Shown: piece after piece, positions 1 through 8,981 of the stretch | Layout: each line of letters opens with the position of its first letter | Position numbering within the stretch: the stretch's first letter is position 1 | Made by a program: the position numbers and the translations under genes | Notes under the pieces: model-generated | What the model saw: the letters and a program-made list of their open reading frames with translations, nothing else | What the model was told of the DNA's origin: nothing | Database searches by the model: none | Source: Zetaproteobacteria bacterium | GTDB taxonomy: Bacteria > Pseudomonadota > Zetaproteobacteria > Mariprofundales > Mariprofundaceae | Assembly: GCA_021545665.1 (NCBI GenBank) | Contig: JAJRTX010000164.1 | Span: 1-18,928, forward strand | Length of the DNA: 18,928 nucleotides | Direction: 5' to 3'

Positions 1-132
1 AAGCGCTACTGGGGAAGACGGTTCTGGGCGCGAGGGTATTTTTCGACCACCAGCGGAAATATTACTGACGACATCATACTTCAGTATTTGGAGTTACACT
101 CCGAAAGGAAACCTACCGGCATCAGCCGGTAG
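1..132 (+). CDS. tnpA: IS200/IS605-family Y1 transposase TnpA, C-terminal fragment
   Basis: The first frame is open from the window edge to TAG at 130-132 and encodes 43 residues. It begins KRYWGRRFWARGYF and continues into ILQYLELH, the typical C-terminal end of small HUH single-strand transposases of the IS200/IS605 family. In that family the final helix carries the catalytic tyrosine that attacks single-stranded DNA; here the candidate is the Tyr in ILQYLE. The N-terminal part with the HUH motif lies outside the window, so I cannot say whether the transposase is intact. A perfect hairpin overlaps the stop codon (113-132), as expected near the right end of such an element. A REP-associated (RAYT) transposase is the alternative. 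Confidence 0.85.
   Translation, partial: KRYWGRRFWARGYFSTTSGNITDDIILQYLELHSERKPTGISR
113..132 (+). repeat. Right-end hairpin of the IS200/IS605-like element
   Basis: CTACCGGC at 113-120 and GCCGGTAG at 125-132 form a perfect 8-bp stem closed by a 4-nt loop (ATCA). It overlaps the transposase stop codon. In the IS200/IS605 family, subterminal hairpins of this kind are recognised by TnpA on single-stranded DNA. The following GTGGTTTAG (133-141) is a plausible element end, but the exact cleavage site cannot be fixed without another copy. Confidence 0.7.
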
Positions 133-534
133 TGGTTTAGTGAAATTGTGGATATTTTTAAGTTAATGTAATAGATGTATCTTTATCATTCAAACATTTA
201 AAATTAGAAGAATTATTTATGTATTTGGTCTAATCGTATGGATGAAAACTAAAGGCATGCCTTCTCATGAGTTTTTTCTCCATTGCTGTATTTCATGCCT
301 TACTGGCCATATTGGTTTTTCCTGTGCAATAAATCTGTTTCATTCTCTCCATCAGGCAAGATCGGACCATGCTATGATGATCTAAAACTAAAACGCATAT
401 TCCAGATATGGATCAATTTATTCGTTTTAAATTACCGTTAGCAAACGGGCTAGCCAGAGAAATGTCAGCAGGCTAGGGTTTGTATCTAATAACTATTATT
501 CAGAACTATCTACAGCAGAGGGGAGCGATCAGAC
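133..534. other. Intergenic gap of about 400 bp upstream of acn
   Basis: No gene is supported here. The stretch is AT-rich. It holds a perfect 12-bp palindrome, AAGGCATGCCTT (252-263), followed by CTCATGAG and a run of six T (272-277), which could be a weak terminator. Farther on, CTAGCC and GGCTAG (about 450-475) make a weak inverted repeat. The acn promoter must lie here, but no -35/-10 pair is convincing. The ribosome binding site GAGGGGAG sits about 9 nt before the acn ATG. Confidence 0.5.
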
Positions 535-2451
535 ATGAAAGCATTAAATATTACAGAGAAAATTCTACTGGATCATCTGGTTGATGGCAGCGAGTTACCA
601 ACAGCCGGCACGGTCATTAATATCACTATTGATGAAGCATTTACTCAGGATGCAACAGGAACCATGTGCATGTTACAACTGGAGGCTATGGGCATAGACC
701 GGGTCAAACCATTATCGGTGAACTTTGTGGATCACAGCATGTTACAGGCAGGGTTTAGAAACCCGGATGATCATGCTTACCTGAAAACCGTTGCCGCAAA
801 ACTGGGTATCATTTATTCACCTCCGGGAACCGGCATCTGCCATTTTCTGAATATTGAGAATTTTGTTAAACCGGGCATGACCGGCCTTGGTGCGGATAGC
901 CATACGGTGAATGCAGGTGGTGCCGGAGCCATTTATTTCGGAGCCGGCGGTTATGATATTGCACTGGCCATGGCAACCGGTCAGTACTGCCTGCCAATGC
1001 CGCAGGTAGTCAAGGTCAATCTAACCGGATCATTGAGTAATGGCGTCATGGCCATGGATGTCATTCTGAAGATGCTGGATATTGTCGGCGTTAAGGGTGG
1101 CAAGGGGATTATTTTTGAATATGCAGGCGAAGGCGTTGCCAGTCTCAGTCTGACAGAACGCGCAACCATCACCAATATGGGCGCTGAAATGGGTGCAACC
1201 ACTTCTATTTTCCCGAGTGATGAACGCACACGCGAATATCTGGAAAGCAGGCAGCGCGGCGATGATTATCAGGAGCTTAGTGCTGATGAAGGCGCTTCGT
1301 ATGAACGGGTGATTGATATCAACCTGTCCGATCTGGAACCATCAATCGCTATTTATCCTTCTCCGGGCAATGTTGAATCAATTGCCAGCCATGCCGGCAC
1401 TGAAATTCATCAGGTGTGCGTGGGCAGTTGCACCAACAGTTCCTATGAAAACATTGCCTCATTTGCCGAAGTACTGAAGGGTAAACGCGTGGTTGTGGAT
1501 ACGCTGCTCTATCCTGGTTCAAGGGCTGTAGCCATTCAGCTGGCTGAAGCTGGTTATATCAGCTCTCTTTTATCATCCGGCGTGCGGGTCATGGAAAATG
1601 GCTGTGGCGCCTGTATTGGTCAGGGCGGTTCTCCGGTGAGCAAGGGCATTACGCTGCGTACATTCAACCGCAACTTCCCCAAACGTTCGGGCACCAATGA
1701 TGCGCAGGCGCATCTGGTCAGCCCGCTGGTGGCAGCAGCCAGTGCATTAACTGGCATGATTACTTTACCATCGGATGAGCCGGTTGCATTTAAGGATGTG
1801 GCCCAGGTTATTGATACAGATTCATTTGTTTTGCCGCCATCAGCAGAGGAGGCTGCCAAAGTGGAAGTGATTCGCGGCCCCAATATTATGAAGCTGCCTA
1901 ATGCCGAGGCCTTGCCGGACACATTGTCCGGTGAAGTGATGCTCAAGCTGGAAGACAATATCAGCACCGATGATATTCAGCCTGCCGGAGCTTTCCTGCC
2001 GTTGCGCTCAAATGTCAAAGAGTATGCCATGCAGGCCACATACACGCTGGTTGATAATACATTTGCCGAGCGTTGCGTAGCAGTCAGAGATGCAGGCAGT
2101 CACGGCTTTATTGTTGCCCGAGACAACTACGGCCAGGGTAGTTCGCGTGAACATGCAGCACTGTGCCCGAGATGGCTGGGCATCAGGGCGGTGATCGTAG
2201 TCCAGTTTGCCCGCATTCATGTGGCTAACCTGGTCAACTTCGGCATCGTGCCGCTGACTTTTGCCAATGTTGAGGACTATGAAAAGATCAGCCAGGGTGA
2301 CAACATCTCTCTGGATGTATCTGATCTGGAAGGCGATCTGTTCATTGATGCCGATGGAGAGAAAATTCCGGTTGTGCCTGCTTTTGAGGCAAAGGATGTG
2401 CCCATTCTGAAAGCTGGTGGCGCATTACCTTTCTTTAACCTGACACATTAA
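535..2451 (+). CDS. acn: Aconitate hydratase, short Aquifex-type
   Basis: The product (638 aa) should interconvert citrate and isocitrate in the cytoplasmic TCA cycle using a 4Fe-4S cluster. The catalytic domain shows DSHT at 121-124, GSCTNSS with Cys299, and NGCGACIG with Cys357 and Cys360; these three cysteines are the expected cluster ligands. After a linker, the swivel domain carries GQGSSREHAAL (about 533-543), which holds the substrate-binding Ser/Arg of aconitases. At about 640 residues it is far shorter than AcnA (about 890) or AcnB (about 865) and matches the short clade often called Aquifex-type, where catalytic domain and swivel are in one chain. A strong Shine-Dalgarno (GAGGGGAG) supports the ATG. 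A hairpin follows the stop. A 3-isopropylmalate dehydratase or homoaconitase is less likely because those usually have separate subunits. Confidence 0.9.
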   Translation: MKALNITEKILLDHLVDGSELPTAGTVINITIDEAFTQDATGTMCMLQLEAMGIDRVKPLSVNFVDHSMLQAGFRNPDDHAYLKTVAAKLGIIYSPPGTGICHFLNIENFVKPGMTGLGADSHTVNAGGAGAIYFGAGGYDIALAMATGQYCLPMPQVVKVNLTGSLSNGVMAMDVILKMLDIVGVKGGKGIIFEYAGEGVASLSLTERATITNMGAEMGATTSIFPSDERTREYLESRQRGDDYQELSADEGASYERVIDINLSDLEPSIAIYPSPGNVESIASHAGTEIHQVCVGSCTNSSYENIASFAEVLKGKRVVVDTLLYPGSRAVAIQLAEAGYISSLLSSGVRVMENGCGACIGQGGSPVSKGITLRTFNRNFPKRSGTNDAQAHLVSPLVAAASALTGMITLPSDEPVAFKDVAQVIDTDSFVLPPSAEEAAKVEVIRGPNIMKLPNAEALPDTLSGEVMLKLEDNISTDDIQPAGAFLPLRSNVKEYAMQATYTLVDNTFAERCVAVRDAGSHGFIVARDNYGQGSSREHAALCPRWLGIRAVIVVQFARIHVANLVNFGIVPLTFANVEDYEKISQGDNISLDVSDLEGDLFIDADGEKIPVVPAFEAKDVPILKAGGALPFFNLTH

Positions 2452-2460
2452 TAGCCAATT

Positions 2461-2490
2461 CCAACCGGCGTTCTGATGAGCGCCGGTTGG
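2461..2490 (+). terminator. Hairpin downstream of acn
   Basis: CCAACCGGCG (2461-2470) and CGCCGGTTGG (2481-2490) form a perfect 10-bp GC-rich stem with a 10-nt loop, starting 9 nt after the acn stop. No T-run follows, so it is not a textbook intrinsic terminator. It may instead protect the mRNA 3' end or work with Rho. Confidence 0.6.
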
Positions 2491-2497
2491 TACAATC

Positions 2498-2527
2498 TTG
2501 ACATAGTCAAAAATCCGGTAGTATCAT
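2498..2527 (+). promoter_or_regulatory. Sigma-70 type promoter for the di-iron protein gene
   Basis: TTGACA (2498-2503, a perfect -35) is followed after 18 bp by TATCAT (2522-2527, five of six matches to -10). Transcription would start near 2534 and give a leader of about 95 nt. That leader contains an imperfect hairpin (about 2544-2563) ahead of the ribosome binding site, so the gene is probably transcribed separately from acn. Confidence 0.7.
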
Positions 2528-2627
2528 TATTGCAATGTCGTGAGGAAACGCTTCCAGCGTTCCCTGTTTAATACCATACCGGACTTGTACAAATACAAAA
2601 CAAATACTGATTGATGAGGATAATCAC

Positions 2628-3326
2628 ATGGCACTCAATTTTACTGCGGATGAAGTCTTTGAAATGGCTGAGCACCTGGAACGCAATGGCGCTGATTTTT
2701 ATAATGATGCAGCTGAATCTGTTGGAAGGGGAAAGTTGCAGGATCTGTTTTTTACCCTGTCCGAGTGGGAACTCAGGCATGAAAAAATCTTTGCCGGTCT
2801 GAGAAAGGACCTGACAGCAAAAGAACAGTCTTTAATTACATTTGACCCGGACAGCGAGTCTGCCCGTTATCTGAAAACACTGGTTGAAGGTATGGTGTCA
2901 TTCGAACATACGCTTGATGCTGATTCTCCGAAAGAGATACTGATGGCCGCAATTGAGTCCGAAAAGGATGCCGTTTCCTTTTATACTGCAATGAGAAACG
3001 CTGTGCCGGAAGCACTGGGGAAAAGCAAAATCGATAAGATAATCGAGGAAGAAGCTGCACATGTCAGGATTCTGGGCGAACAATTGGGCAAGCTGATTGG
3101 CCGCGCCAGCGGTGTTGAAATCGACACCCATACCCCTGAAGTAAAAGAAGAGAAGAAGACACTAAAACCAGCTAAACGAGTCAACAAAGACATCACATGT
3201 GTGGGTGAAGAAGGAAAGCATCATTATAAGAAAAAGGATCTTAGGGGTTCTGTTAGTAATGACCATGTAGAAGCATGGGGTGAAGATGGTATCGGTGAAA
3301 ACACAATTCTTGCCGAAGAAGAATAG
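2628..3326 (+). CDS. Rubrerythrin/ferritin-like di-iron protein
   Basis: A 232-residue soluble protein with a ferritin-like four-helix fold. Two E-xx-H pairs on helices are visible: Glu48-xx-His51 (EWELRHEK) and Glu142-xx-His145 (EEEAAHVRI). Further carboxylates are in HLERNGADFY (Glu18) and AIESEKDAVSFY (Glu110/112). This is the ligand pattern of a carboxylate-bridged di-iron site. The rubredoxin domain of true rubrerythrins, with paired CxxC knuckles, is missing, so this is the erythrin-only form. After about residue 160 comes a charged tail that includes Cys191, His198, His199 and His213 and ends in an acidic LAEEE; I do not recognise it. The start has GAGGA about 7 nt upstream. The likely role is peroxide detoxification or iron handling, but substrate and partner cannot be read from sequence. 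Confidence 0.8.
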   Translation: MALNFTADEVFEMAEHLERNGADFYNDAAESVGRGKLQDLFFTLSEWELRHEKIFAGLRKDLTAKEQSLITFDPDSESARYLKTLVEGMVSFEHTLDADSPKEILMAAIESEKDAVSFYTAMRNAVPEALGKSKIDKIIEEEAAHVRILGEQLGKLIGRASGVEIDTHTPEVKEEKKTLKPAKRVNKDITCVGEEGKHHYKKKDLRGSVSNDHVEAWGEDGIGENTILAEEE

Positions 3327-3497
3327 AGATTTCGCACAGCTGACTTAATCTTTTGAACATAACAGGGCAGTAAATAAAGACTGATTTTTCTACCCTTATT
3401 TTCTCAGAGAACAGGGATACGAACAGTTATCAATGGTTTTCTTTACAAAGCCTAAGAATGCCCTCTCAGCATAAAAATCAGAGGCCTGAGTCATTGG

Positions 3498-6400
3498 TTA
3501 ATACCCTAGATTGGGAGCCAGCCACTTTTCAGCCTCTTCGATGCTCATACCTTTTCGGGTTGCATAAGCTGCCACCTGATCTTTGTTGATTTTGCCGACA
3601 GTGAAGTAATGGGCTTGCGAACTGGCGAAGTAGAGGCCGGAGACAGCTGCGCCAGGGGTCATGGCGAAGGATTCAGTCAGACCCATGCCGATGTTGGTTT
3701 CGACATCGAGAAGGTTCCACAGAGTTCCTTTCTCGGTGTGTTCGGGGCAGGCCGGATAACCGGCGGCGGGGCGGATACCCTGATATTTTTCTTTGGCTAA
3801 TTCCTCGGCGTTCAGGGATTCATTCGAGACGTATCCCCAGTGTTTACAACGTACATCCTTGTGCAGCATTTCAGCCAGTGCTTCGGCGAGGCGATCAGCC
3901 AGTACTTTGATCATAATGGCGGTATAATCATCATGTTCAGCTTTAAATGCTTCGGCTTTTTCTTCGGCTCCGAAGATGCCTACGGCAAAGCAGCCAATAT
4001 GGTCATTTTCACGGCCAACAAAATCAGACAGGCAGAGGTTGGGGCGTGAATCTTTTTTATTCTGTTGCTGGCGCAGGAAATGAAAGCGGGTGATTTCCGT
4101 GTCTGATTCATCATAAACGATGACACTATCATTATCTGTGGACGCGGCAGGGAACAGGCCGAATACAGCCTTGGCTGTGAACCAGTGTTCAGCAATGATT
4201 TTATCCAGCCATACCTGCGCTTCATCGAACAGTTTCTGCGCTTCTTTGCCTTTGTGTGGATCATTCAAAATGCGCGGATAGGCACCATTGAGTTCCCAGG
4301 CTGAAAAGAATGGCGACCAGTCGATATAATCACGAATCTCAGCAATAGAAATATTATCCAGCACCTGAACGCCAAGCTGATTTGGCGCCGGGGCGATGGC
4401 AGTAGCATCAAGTGTCACAGCATTGGCGCGGGCATCAGCAAGAGAGAGCCAGTCGATCCGGGTCTGGCGGCCAAGATAACCCTCACGAACGGTTTCGTAT
4501 TCAGCGCGCGTTTTGCTGACGAAAGCATCCCGGTTGGCAACTGAAATAAGATTCTGGGCTACGCCTACGGCGCGTGAAGCGTCTTTTACCCAGATCACCG
4601 GCTCATCATACTCCGGCAGGATTTTAACGGCTGTATGCGCTTTGGAAGTGGTGGCGCCACCGAGCATGATTGGCGTGGTGAAACCGAGGCGTTTCATCTC
4701 TTTGGCCAGATGTACCATTTCATCCAGCGATGGCGTAATCAAGCCTGATAAGCCAATAATATTGACATCATGTTTCTTTGCTTCTTCGAGAATTCTGGCG
4801 GCAGGCACCATCACGCCGATATCAATCACTTCGAAGTTGTTACATTGCAAGACAACACCGACGATATTCTTGCCGATATCGTGTACATCACCCTTAACTG
4901 TTGCCATCAGTATCTTACCGTTGGATGAGCTGCCACCGGCTTTTTCTTCTTCAATATACGGCATCAACCAGGCCACGGCTTTTTTCATCACGCGTGCTGA
5001 TTTCACCACCTGTGGCAGGAACATTTTGCCATCGCCGAACAGATCACCAACGACATTCATGCCATCCATCAACGGCCCTTCAATCACTTCAATCGGCGAA
5101 TCGAAATGCAGACGCGCTTCTTCGGTATCCTCATCCACGAATTTGTCTATGCCTTTGACCAACGCATGCTCAAGGCGTTTGGCAACCGGCAGTTTGCGCC
5201 ATTCTTCATCTGCTTTTTTGGCGATTGTGCCGTCGCCGCGATAATTGTCGGCAATGGAGAGCAGGTGATCGGTAGCATCTTCATTGCGATTGAGTACCAC
5301 ATCTTCCACTGCATCACGCAGTTCTTTGGGCAGTTCTTCATACACTTCCAGCATGCCTGCATTAACGATGCCCATATCCATGCCCTGTTTAATGGCGTAA
5401 TAGAGGAAAACGGAATGAATCGCTTCGCGCACCGGATTATTGCCACGGAAGGAGAAGGAAACATTGGATACACCGCCGGAAATCATCGCGTGCGGCAGGT
5501 TCTGTTTGATCCAGCCGGTTGCTTCGATGAAATCGACGGCATAGTTATTGTGCTCTTCAATGCCGGTGGCAATGGCGAAAATATTGGGGTCGAAAATAAT
5601 ATCTTCAGGCGGAAAACCGCATTCATCGACCAGAATTCGGTAGGAGTTCTCACAAATCTCAATCTTGCGCTGATAGGTATCGGCTTGCCCATCTTCATCA
5701 AAGGCCATCACCACAACCGCTGCACCATACTTCGCCAGCAATTTGGCATGGTGAACGAAAGCCTCTTTACCTTCTTTCATCGAGATGGAATTGACCACAC
5801 CCTTGCCCTGAATGCATTTCAGGCCAGCTTCGATGATTTCCCATTTGGATGAATCGATCATCACTGGCACACGTGAAATATCCGGCTCAGAGGCAATCAG
5901 GTTCAGAAGGGTGACCATGGCCTGTTTGCCGTCGAGCATCGCTTCATCCATATTGATATCGATAATTTGGGCGCCGTTTTCTACCTGCGTTCTGCATACA
6001 TCCAGCGCTTTATTAAATTCACCGGCGAGGATTAAGCGTTTGAAAATGGCGGAGCCGGTAACATTGGCGCGCTCACCGACGTTCACAAACAGAGAATCTT
6101 TGTTGATATGCAACGGTTCAAGGCCGGAGAGACGGCATTGAATGTTACATACAGGGGCAGGGCGGGGGGCGATGCCGGAAACAGCTTCGGCCATAGCGCG
6201 AATATGATCCGGACCCGTGCCGCAGCAGCCGCCGATAATGTTCAGGAATCCCGATTCAGCCCATTCTTTGATCTCGGCTGCCATCTCTTCCGGTGTTTCA
6301 TCATAACCGCCAAATGCATTGGGTAAACCGGCATTGGGATGTGCATTGATAGCGCAGGAAACTGTATCAGAAAGCTCTTCGATATATTGACGTAACTCAC

Positions 6401-7193
6401 CGGCACCCAAGGCGCAATTCAGGCCGATGGAGATGGGTTTGGCATGTGCCAGTGAATTATAAAAGGCAGTAGCGGTCTGGCCGGACAGGGTGCGTCCGGA
6501 GGCATCGGTGATGGTGCCGGAAATCATGATTGGCAGTTGCTGACCCGAATCTTCGAAATATTGTTTCACGGCAAATACGGCTGCTTTGGCATTGAGCGTA
6601 TCAAAAACTGTTTCGATCAGAATAATATCGGCGCCGCCATCCATCAGGCCACGGGTTGCTTCCGTATAAGTTTCAACCAGTTCATCAAAGGTGACATTGC
6701 GGTAACCTGGGTCATTCACATCCGGTGAAATTGAGCAGGTTTGTGATGTCGGCCCCAATACGCCAGCCACAAAACGTGGCTTGGCCGTTCCCGATATCCT
6801 GCCTCCCCCGGCATTTGTACATCCATGTACATCGTCTGTGGCAATGGCGTCACATGCTTCGCGCGCCACTTTGGCTCCGGCTACATTGAGTTCATAAACC
6901 AGTGCTTCCATGCCGTAGTCGGCCATGGATGCTGAATTGGCATTAAATGTATTGGTTTCAATAATATCTGACCCAGCTTGCAGATAGGCAGCGTGAATTT
7001 CACGGATAATCTGTGGCTGAGTCAGCGATAGCAGATCGTTGTTACCCTTGAGTTCGGAAGACCAGTCGGCAAAACGCTCACCCCGGTAATCAGCTTCCTC
7101 CAGTCCGTAAGATTGAATCATCGTGCCCATGGCGCCATCAAGGATCAGAATGCGCCGGTCTAATTGTTCACGTAGCAAGTTTTCTCTATTCAT
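3498..7193 (-). CDS. metH: Cobalamin-dependent methionine synthase MetH
   Basis: The 1231-residue enzyme transfers a methyl group from methyltetrahydrofolate through cobalamin to homocysteine, giving methionine. Domain order: homocysteine domain with zinc ligands Cys260 and the GGCCGT pair Cys323/324; pterin-binding domain ([12 protein letters not shown], then MIDSSKWE); cobalamin domain with DVHDIGKN (axial His, around residue 770) and [12 protein letters not shown]-terminal AdoMet reactivation domain with [15 protein letters not shown]. It aligns nearly end to end with Escherichia coli MetH (1227 aa). The main difference is a net insertion of about 14 residues before [12 protein letters not shown] chose ATG at 7193 because [11 protein letters not shown] matches the family start; a GTG at 7229 would add 12 unmatched residues. 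Neither start has a clear Shine-Dalgarno. It lies 70 bp downstream of apbE on the same strand, so co-transcription is possible. Confidence 0.97.
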   Translation of the reverse strand: MNRENLLREQLDRRILILDGAMGTMIQSYGLEEADYRGERFADWSSELKGNNDLLSLTQPQIIREIHAAYLQAGSDIIETNTFNANSASMADYGMEALVYELNVAGAKVAREACDAIATDDVHGCTNAGGGRISGTAKPRFVAGVLGPTSQTCSISPDVNDPGYRNVTFDELVETYTEATRGLMDGGADIILIETVFDTLNAKAAVFAVKQYFEDSGQQLPIMISGTITDASGRTLSGQTATAFYNSLAHAKPISIGLNCALGAGELRQYIEELSDTVSCAINAHPNAGLPNAFGGYDETPEEMAAEIKEWAESGFLNIIGGCCGTGPDHIRAMAEAVSGIAPRPAPVCNIQCRLSGLEPLHINKDSLFVNVGERANVTGSAIFKRLILAGEFNKALDVCRTQVENGAQIIDINMDEAMLDGKQAMVTLLNLIASEPDISRVPVMIDSSKWEIIEAGLKCIQGKGVVNSISMKEGKEAFVHHAKLLAKYGAAVVVMAFDEDGQADTYQRKIEICENSYRILVDECGFPPEDIIFDPNIFAIATGIEEHNNYAVDFIEATGWIKQNLPHAMISGGVSNVSFSFRGNNPVREAIHSVFLYYAIKQGMDMGIVNAGMLEVYEELPKELRDAVEDVVLNRNEDATDHLLSIADNYRGDGTIAKKADEEWRKLPVAKRLEHALVKGIDKFVDEDTEEARLHFDSPIEVIEGPLMDGMNVVGDLFGDGKMFLPQVVKSARVMKKAVAWLMPYIEEEKAGGSSSNGKILMATVKGDVHDIGKNIVGVVLQCNNFEVIDIGVMVPAARILEEAKKHDVNIIGLSGLITPSLDEMVHLAKEMKRLGFTTPIMLGGATTSKAHTAVKILPEYDEPVIWVKDASRAVGVAQNLISVANRDAFVSKTRAEYETVREGYLGRQTRIDWLSLADARANAVTLDATAIAPAPNQLGVQVLDNISIAEIRDYIDWSPFFSAWELNGAYPRILNDPHKGKEAQKLFDEAQVWLDKIIAEHWFTAKAVFGLFPAASTDNDSVIVYDESDTEITRFHFLRQQQNKKDSRPNLCLSDFVGRENDHIGCFAVGIFGAEEKAEAFKAEHDDYTAIMIKVLADRLAEALAEMLHKDVRCKHWGYVSNESLNAEELAKEKYQGIRPAAGYPACPEHTEKGTLWNLLDVETNIGMGLTESFAMTPGAAVSGLYFASSQAHYFTVGKINKDQVAAYATRKGMSIEEAEKWLAPNLGY
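6786..6836 (-). repeat. In-frame palindrome-bearing insertion within metH
   Basis: Residues about 120-136 of MetH ([17 protein letters not shown]) have no counterpart in the Escherichia coli enzyme as I remember it; the net gain is 14 residues. The DNA contains the near-perfect palindrome TGTACATCCATGTACA (6816-6831), two 7-nt arms around CC, next to a G-rich stretch. The reading frame is kept. This resembles a small palindromic repeat that has inserted into a coding sequence and been tolerated in a loop. Confidence 0.5.
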
Positions 7194-7263
7194 GGCGCGG
7201 AATCTAGCCTGATTGTCATATGAGAGCACGGGTCAGCAGGGATGCGTATGCATGAACACAGAT

Positions 7264-8244
7264 TCACTGTCCAATGTTCAAGTAGGTATCCATTGCTTTA
7301 TTATTAATGATTTCACCTTTGTTATTAACTAGTAAGACCCCATAATTCAAGTTATTAATCGCTAATACCCCAGCTTTTCCGCTAACAAATAAAGCCGTGC
7401 TCCAGGCATCGGCCAGGGTGGCGTTTGGGGCAATAACGGTGGCGCTCTGAATTTCTGCAACAGGCCAACCCGTTTTCGGGTTGAGGATGTGATGATAACG
7501 CTGCCCGTTATGAATAAAATAGCGTTCATAGTCGCCCGAGGTGACAACGCTGACATCTCCCTCCAGTTCCAGGCTGGCAATCACTTCGGCCTTGTTGCGA
7601 GGATGGCGAATGCCGATGCGCCATGGTTTGTCCCCGTGTTTCCCGATCAGGCGAATATCACCACCGGCATTGATAATGGCATGGCTGATGCCGTGGCTCT
7701 GTAAAACAGCAATCCCCCGATCAATGGCATAGCCTTTGGCGATAGCTCCGAAATCCAGCAGGCAGCGGCTATCCAGACGTATCCAGCCTTGCTGCTGTTT
7801 TTTGATACAGTGGCCGGGTGGAATCGCTTTTTTTATAGCTGCGGCCTGCGGAGGGGCGGTTGGCGAATCAGTTTGGGAAAAGCCCCAGAGCAGATTAAGA
7901 CCGGCCAGCGCCGGATCAAAAGTGCCGCCGCTCAGTTGTTTTATCTTCAGGGCCATATCCAGCAAGTCAGCCACTTCATCATCCAGTTTTACAATGGTGT
8001 TGGGCGGAGAATCATTAAAGGCTTTGACTGAATTGGAAACGTCCCCATAAATGGTGAATATATCTTCAATACGCTGCATTTCGATGGCTGCTTCCGTCAC
8101 AGCCTGTTCCGCCTGGTTCTGTTCGCTACCGGCAATGGTAAACTCAACCAGCGTACCCATAATAAATCGGGTTTCATGGATATCTGAAGGGGAGCTACAT
8201 GCAACAGAAAGGGCTGTAATGATAATAAGCAGCAGGCGAAACAT
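7264..8244 (-). CDS. apbE: FAD:protein FMN transferase (ApbE), lipoprotein
   Basis: A 326-residue periplasmic enzyme that attaches FMN from FAD to threonine of target flavoproteins such as NqrB/NqrC or RnfG. The N-terminus is a lipoprotein signal peptide: a hydrophobic run, then LSVAC with the lipidated Cys16. The conserved motifs are FIMGTLVEF (28-36), FGAIAKGYAIDRG (165-177), INAGGDIRL (191-199), SGDYER (236-241), HHILNPKTG (251-259) and ADAWSTALF (278-286), the last holding the metal-binding Asp/Thr region. Length is typical. No Nqr or Rnf gene is in the window, so the substrate is encoded elsewhere. It is divergent from erpA, with about 110 bp between starts, and upstream of metH. I see no clear ribosome binding site at the ATG. 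Confidence 0.93.
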   Translation of the reverse strand: MFRLLLIIITALSVACSSPSDIHETRFIMGTLVEFTIAGSEQNQAEQAVTEAAIEMQRIEDIFTIYGDVSNSVKAFNDSPPNTIVKLDDEVADLLDMALKIKQLSGGTFDPALAGLNLLWGFSQTDSPTAPPQAAAIKKAIPPGHCIKKQQQGWIRLDSRCLLDFGAIAKGYAIDRGIAVLQSHGISHAIINAGGDIRLIGKHGDKPWRIGIRHPRNKAEVIASLELEGDVSVVTSGDYERYFIHNGQRYHHILNPKTGWPVAEIQSATVIAPNATLADAWSTALFVSGKAGVLAINNLNYGVLLVNNKGEIINNKAMDTYLNIGQ

Positions 8245-8357
8245 GGCTGTATTGTTGCTGTTAGTACATGTAAAGCAAGCAACATATAGTATTAATGATT
8301 TGCATTTTTCTCTTAATATCCGATAATTCCGCTCAGGTATTTGAGAGGTATATTATT

Positions 8358-8723
8358 ATGGCAGTAGCATTAACTGAAAATGCAGCAAAAAGAGTCCGGA
8401 GTTTAATGGACGATCAGGGCAATCCTGACATGAACCTTCGTGCCTTTGTTACCGGCGGCGGTTGTTCCGGTTATCAGTACGGTTTTTCTTTTGATGACCA
8501 GGTCAAAGAAGATGATACTGTCGTTGAATGTTTTGGCGTCAGACTTGTGGTTGATCAGAGTAGCCTGGGTATGCTTGATGGATCCGAAATTGATTTTGAG
8601 AGTACCGTTCAGGGTGAAACTTTCGTGATTCGCAATCCCAATGCAGAATCCAACTGTGGTTGTGGTAACTCATTCACGCCAGCTGAATCAGGCAATGGCT
8701 GTGCCCATTCCTCCGGTTATTGA
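8358..8723 (+). CDS. erpA: Iron-sulfur cluster insertion protein ErpA
   Basis: A 121-residue A-type Fe-S carrier that delivers clusters to apo-proteins. The three cluster cysteines are present: Cys36 in GGGCSGYQYGF and Cys100/Cys102 in NCGCGNSF. The FxFDDQV and NPNAES segments closely resemble Escherichia coli ErpA rather than IscA or SufA. I chose ATG 8358 because GAGAGG lies about 9 nt upstream and MAVALTENAAKRV is the family start; the frame stays open to 8295 but the extra residues look non-coding. Unlike E. coli ErpA, which ends soon after CGCGSSF, this protein has about 15 extra residues including Cys115 and His117. A strong terminator follows, so it is a single-gene unit. Confidence 0.93.
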   Translation: MAVALTENAAKRVRSLMDDQGNPDMNLRAFVTGGGCSGYQYGFSFDDQVKEDDTVVECFGVRLVVDQSSLGMLDGSEIDFESTVQGETFVIRNPNAESNCGCGNSFTPAESGNGCAHSSGY

Positions 8724-8754
8724 TTTTTAGCTCGGATTATCCACTTATTTTCCC

Positions 8755-8782
8755 AACGGAGTCTTCGGGCTCCGTTTTTTTT
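8755..8782 (+). terminator. Intrinsic terminator of erpA
   Basis: A stem from AACGGAGTC (8755-8763) and GGCTCCGTT (8768-8776), with a single G-T wobble, is closed by a TTCG tetraloop. It runs into an eight-T tract ending at 8782. A textbook Rho-independent terminator 31 nt after the erpA stop. Confidence 0.93.
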
Positions 8783-8866
8783 GCCACAATTATAACTGTT
8801 CAGAACCATTTCGCCGCATAGTTATCCCGGGGCGATATCTTTTTACATAGCTCAATTCATCTTGTC

Positions 8867-8906
8867 GCAGAGGAGTACAAAGTAAAGGTAGATTTGTGTA
8901 CTCTGC
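8867..8906. promoter_or_regulatory. Imperfect inverted repeat upstream of the ABC exporter
   Basis: GCAGAGGAGTACAAA (8867-8881) is nearly complementary to TTTGTGTACTCTGC (8893-8906), across an 11-nt spacer. It lies about 75 bp before the exporter ATPase gene, in a 200 bp gap with no other gene. It could be an operator or a leader hairpin. No confident -35/-10 pair was found nearby: TTGACT at 8920-8925 lacks a -10 at proper spacing. Confidence 0.35.
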
Positions 8907-8981
8907 AGTGAAATTACTTTTGACTGTTTTGTTCATCGCGCGCGTGCTGAATAGTTACTCATGATCATGTAGGATGTCGAA

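Noticed and set aside
146..174. TTGTGG-17-TAATAG as the acn promoter
   Set aside because: Only three of six matches in each box, and over 350 bp from the start codon.
3364..3481. Complementary segments between the di-iron gene and metH
   Set aside because: AGGGCA/TGCCCT and CTGATTTTT/AAAAATCAG occur in interleaved rather than nested order, so they do not make one stem and no terminator is clear.
4513..5852. Long open frames on the plus strand opposite metH
   Set aside because: They lie antisense to a well-conserved gene, encode low-similarity sequence and lack ribosome binding sites.
7194..7229. GTG start adding 12 residues to MetH
   Set aside because: The added residues match no MetH N-terminus and there is no Shine-Dalgarno; ATG 7193 aligns with the family.
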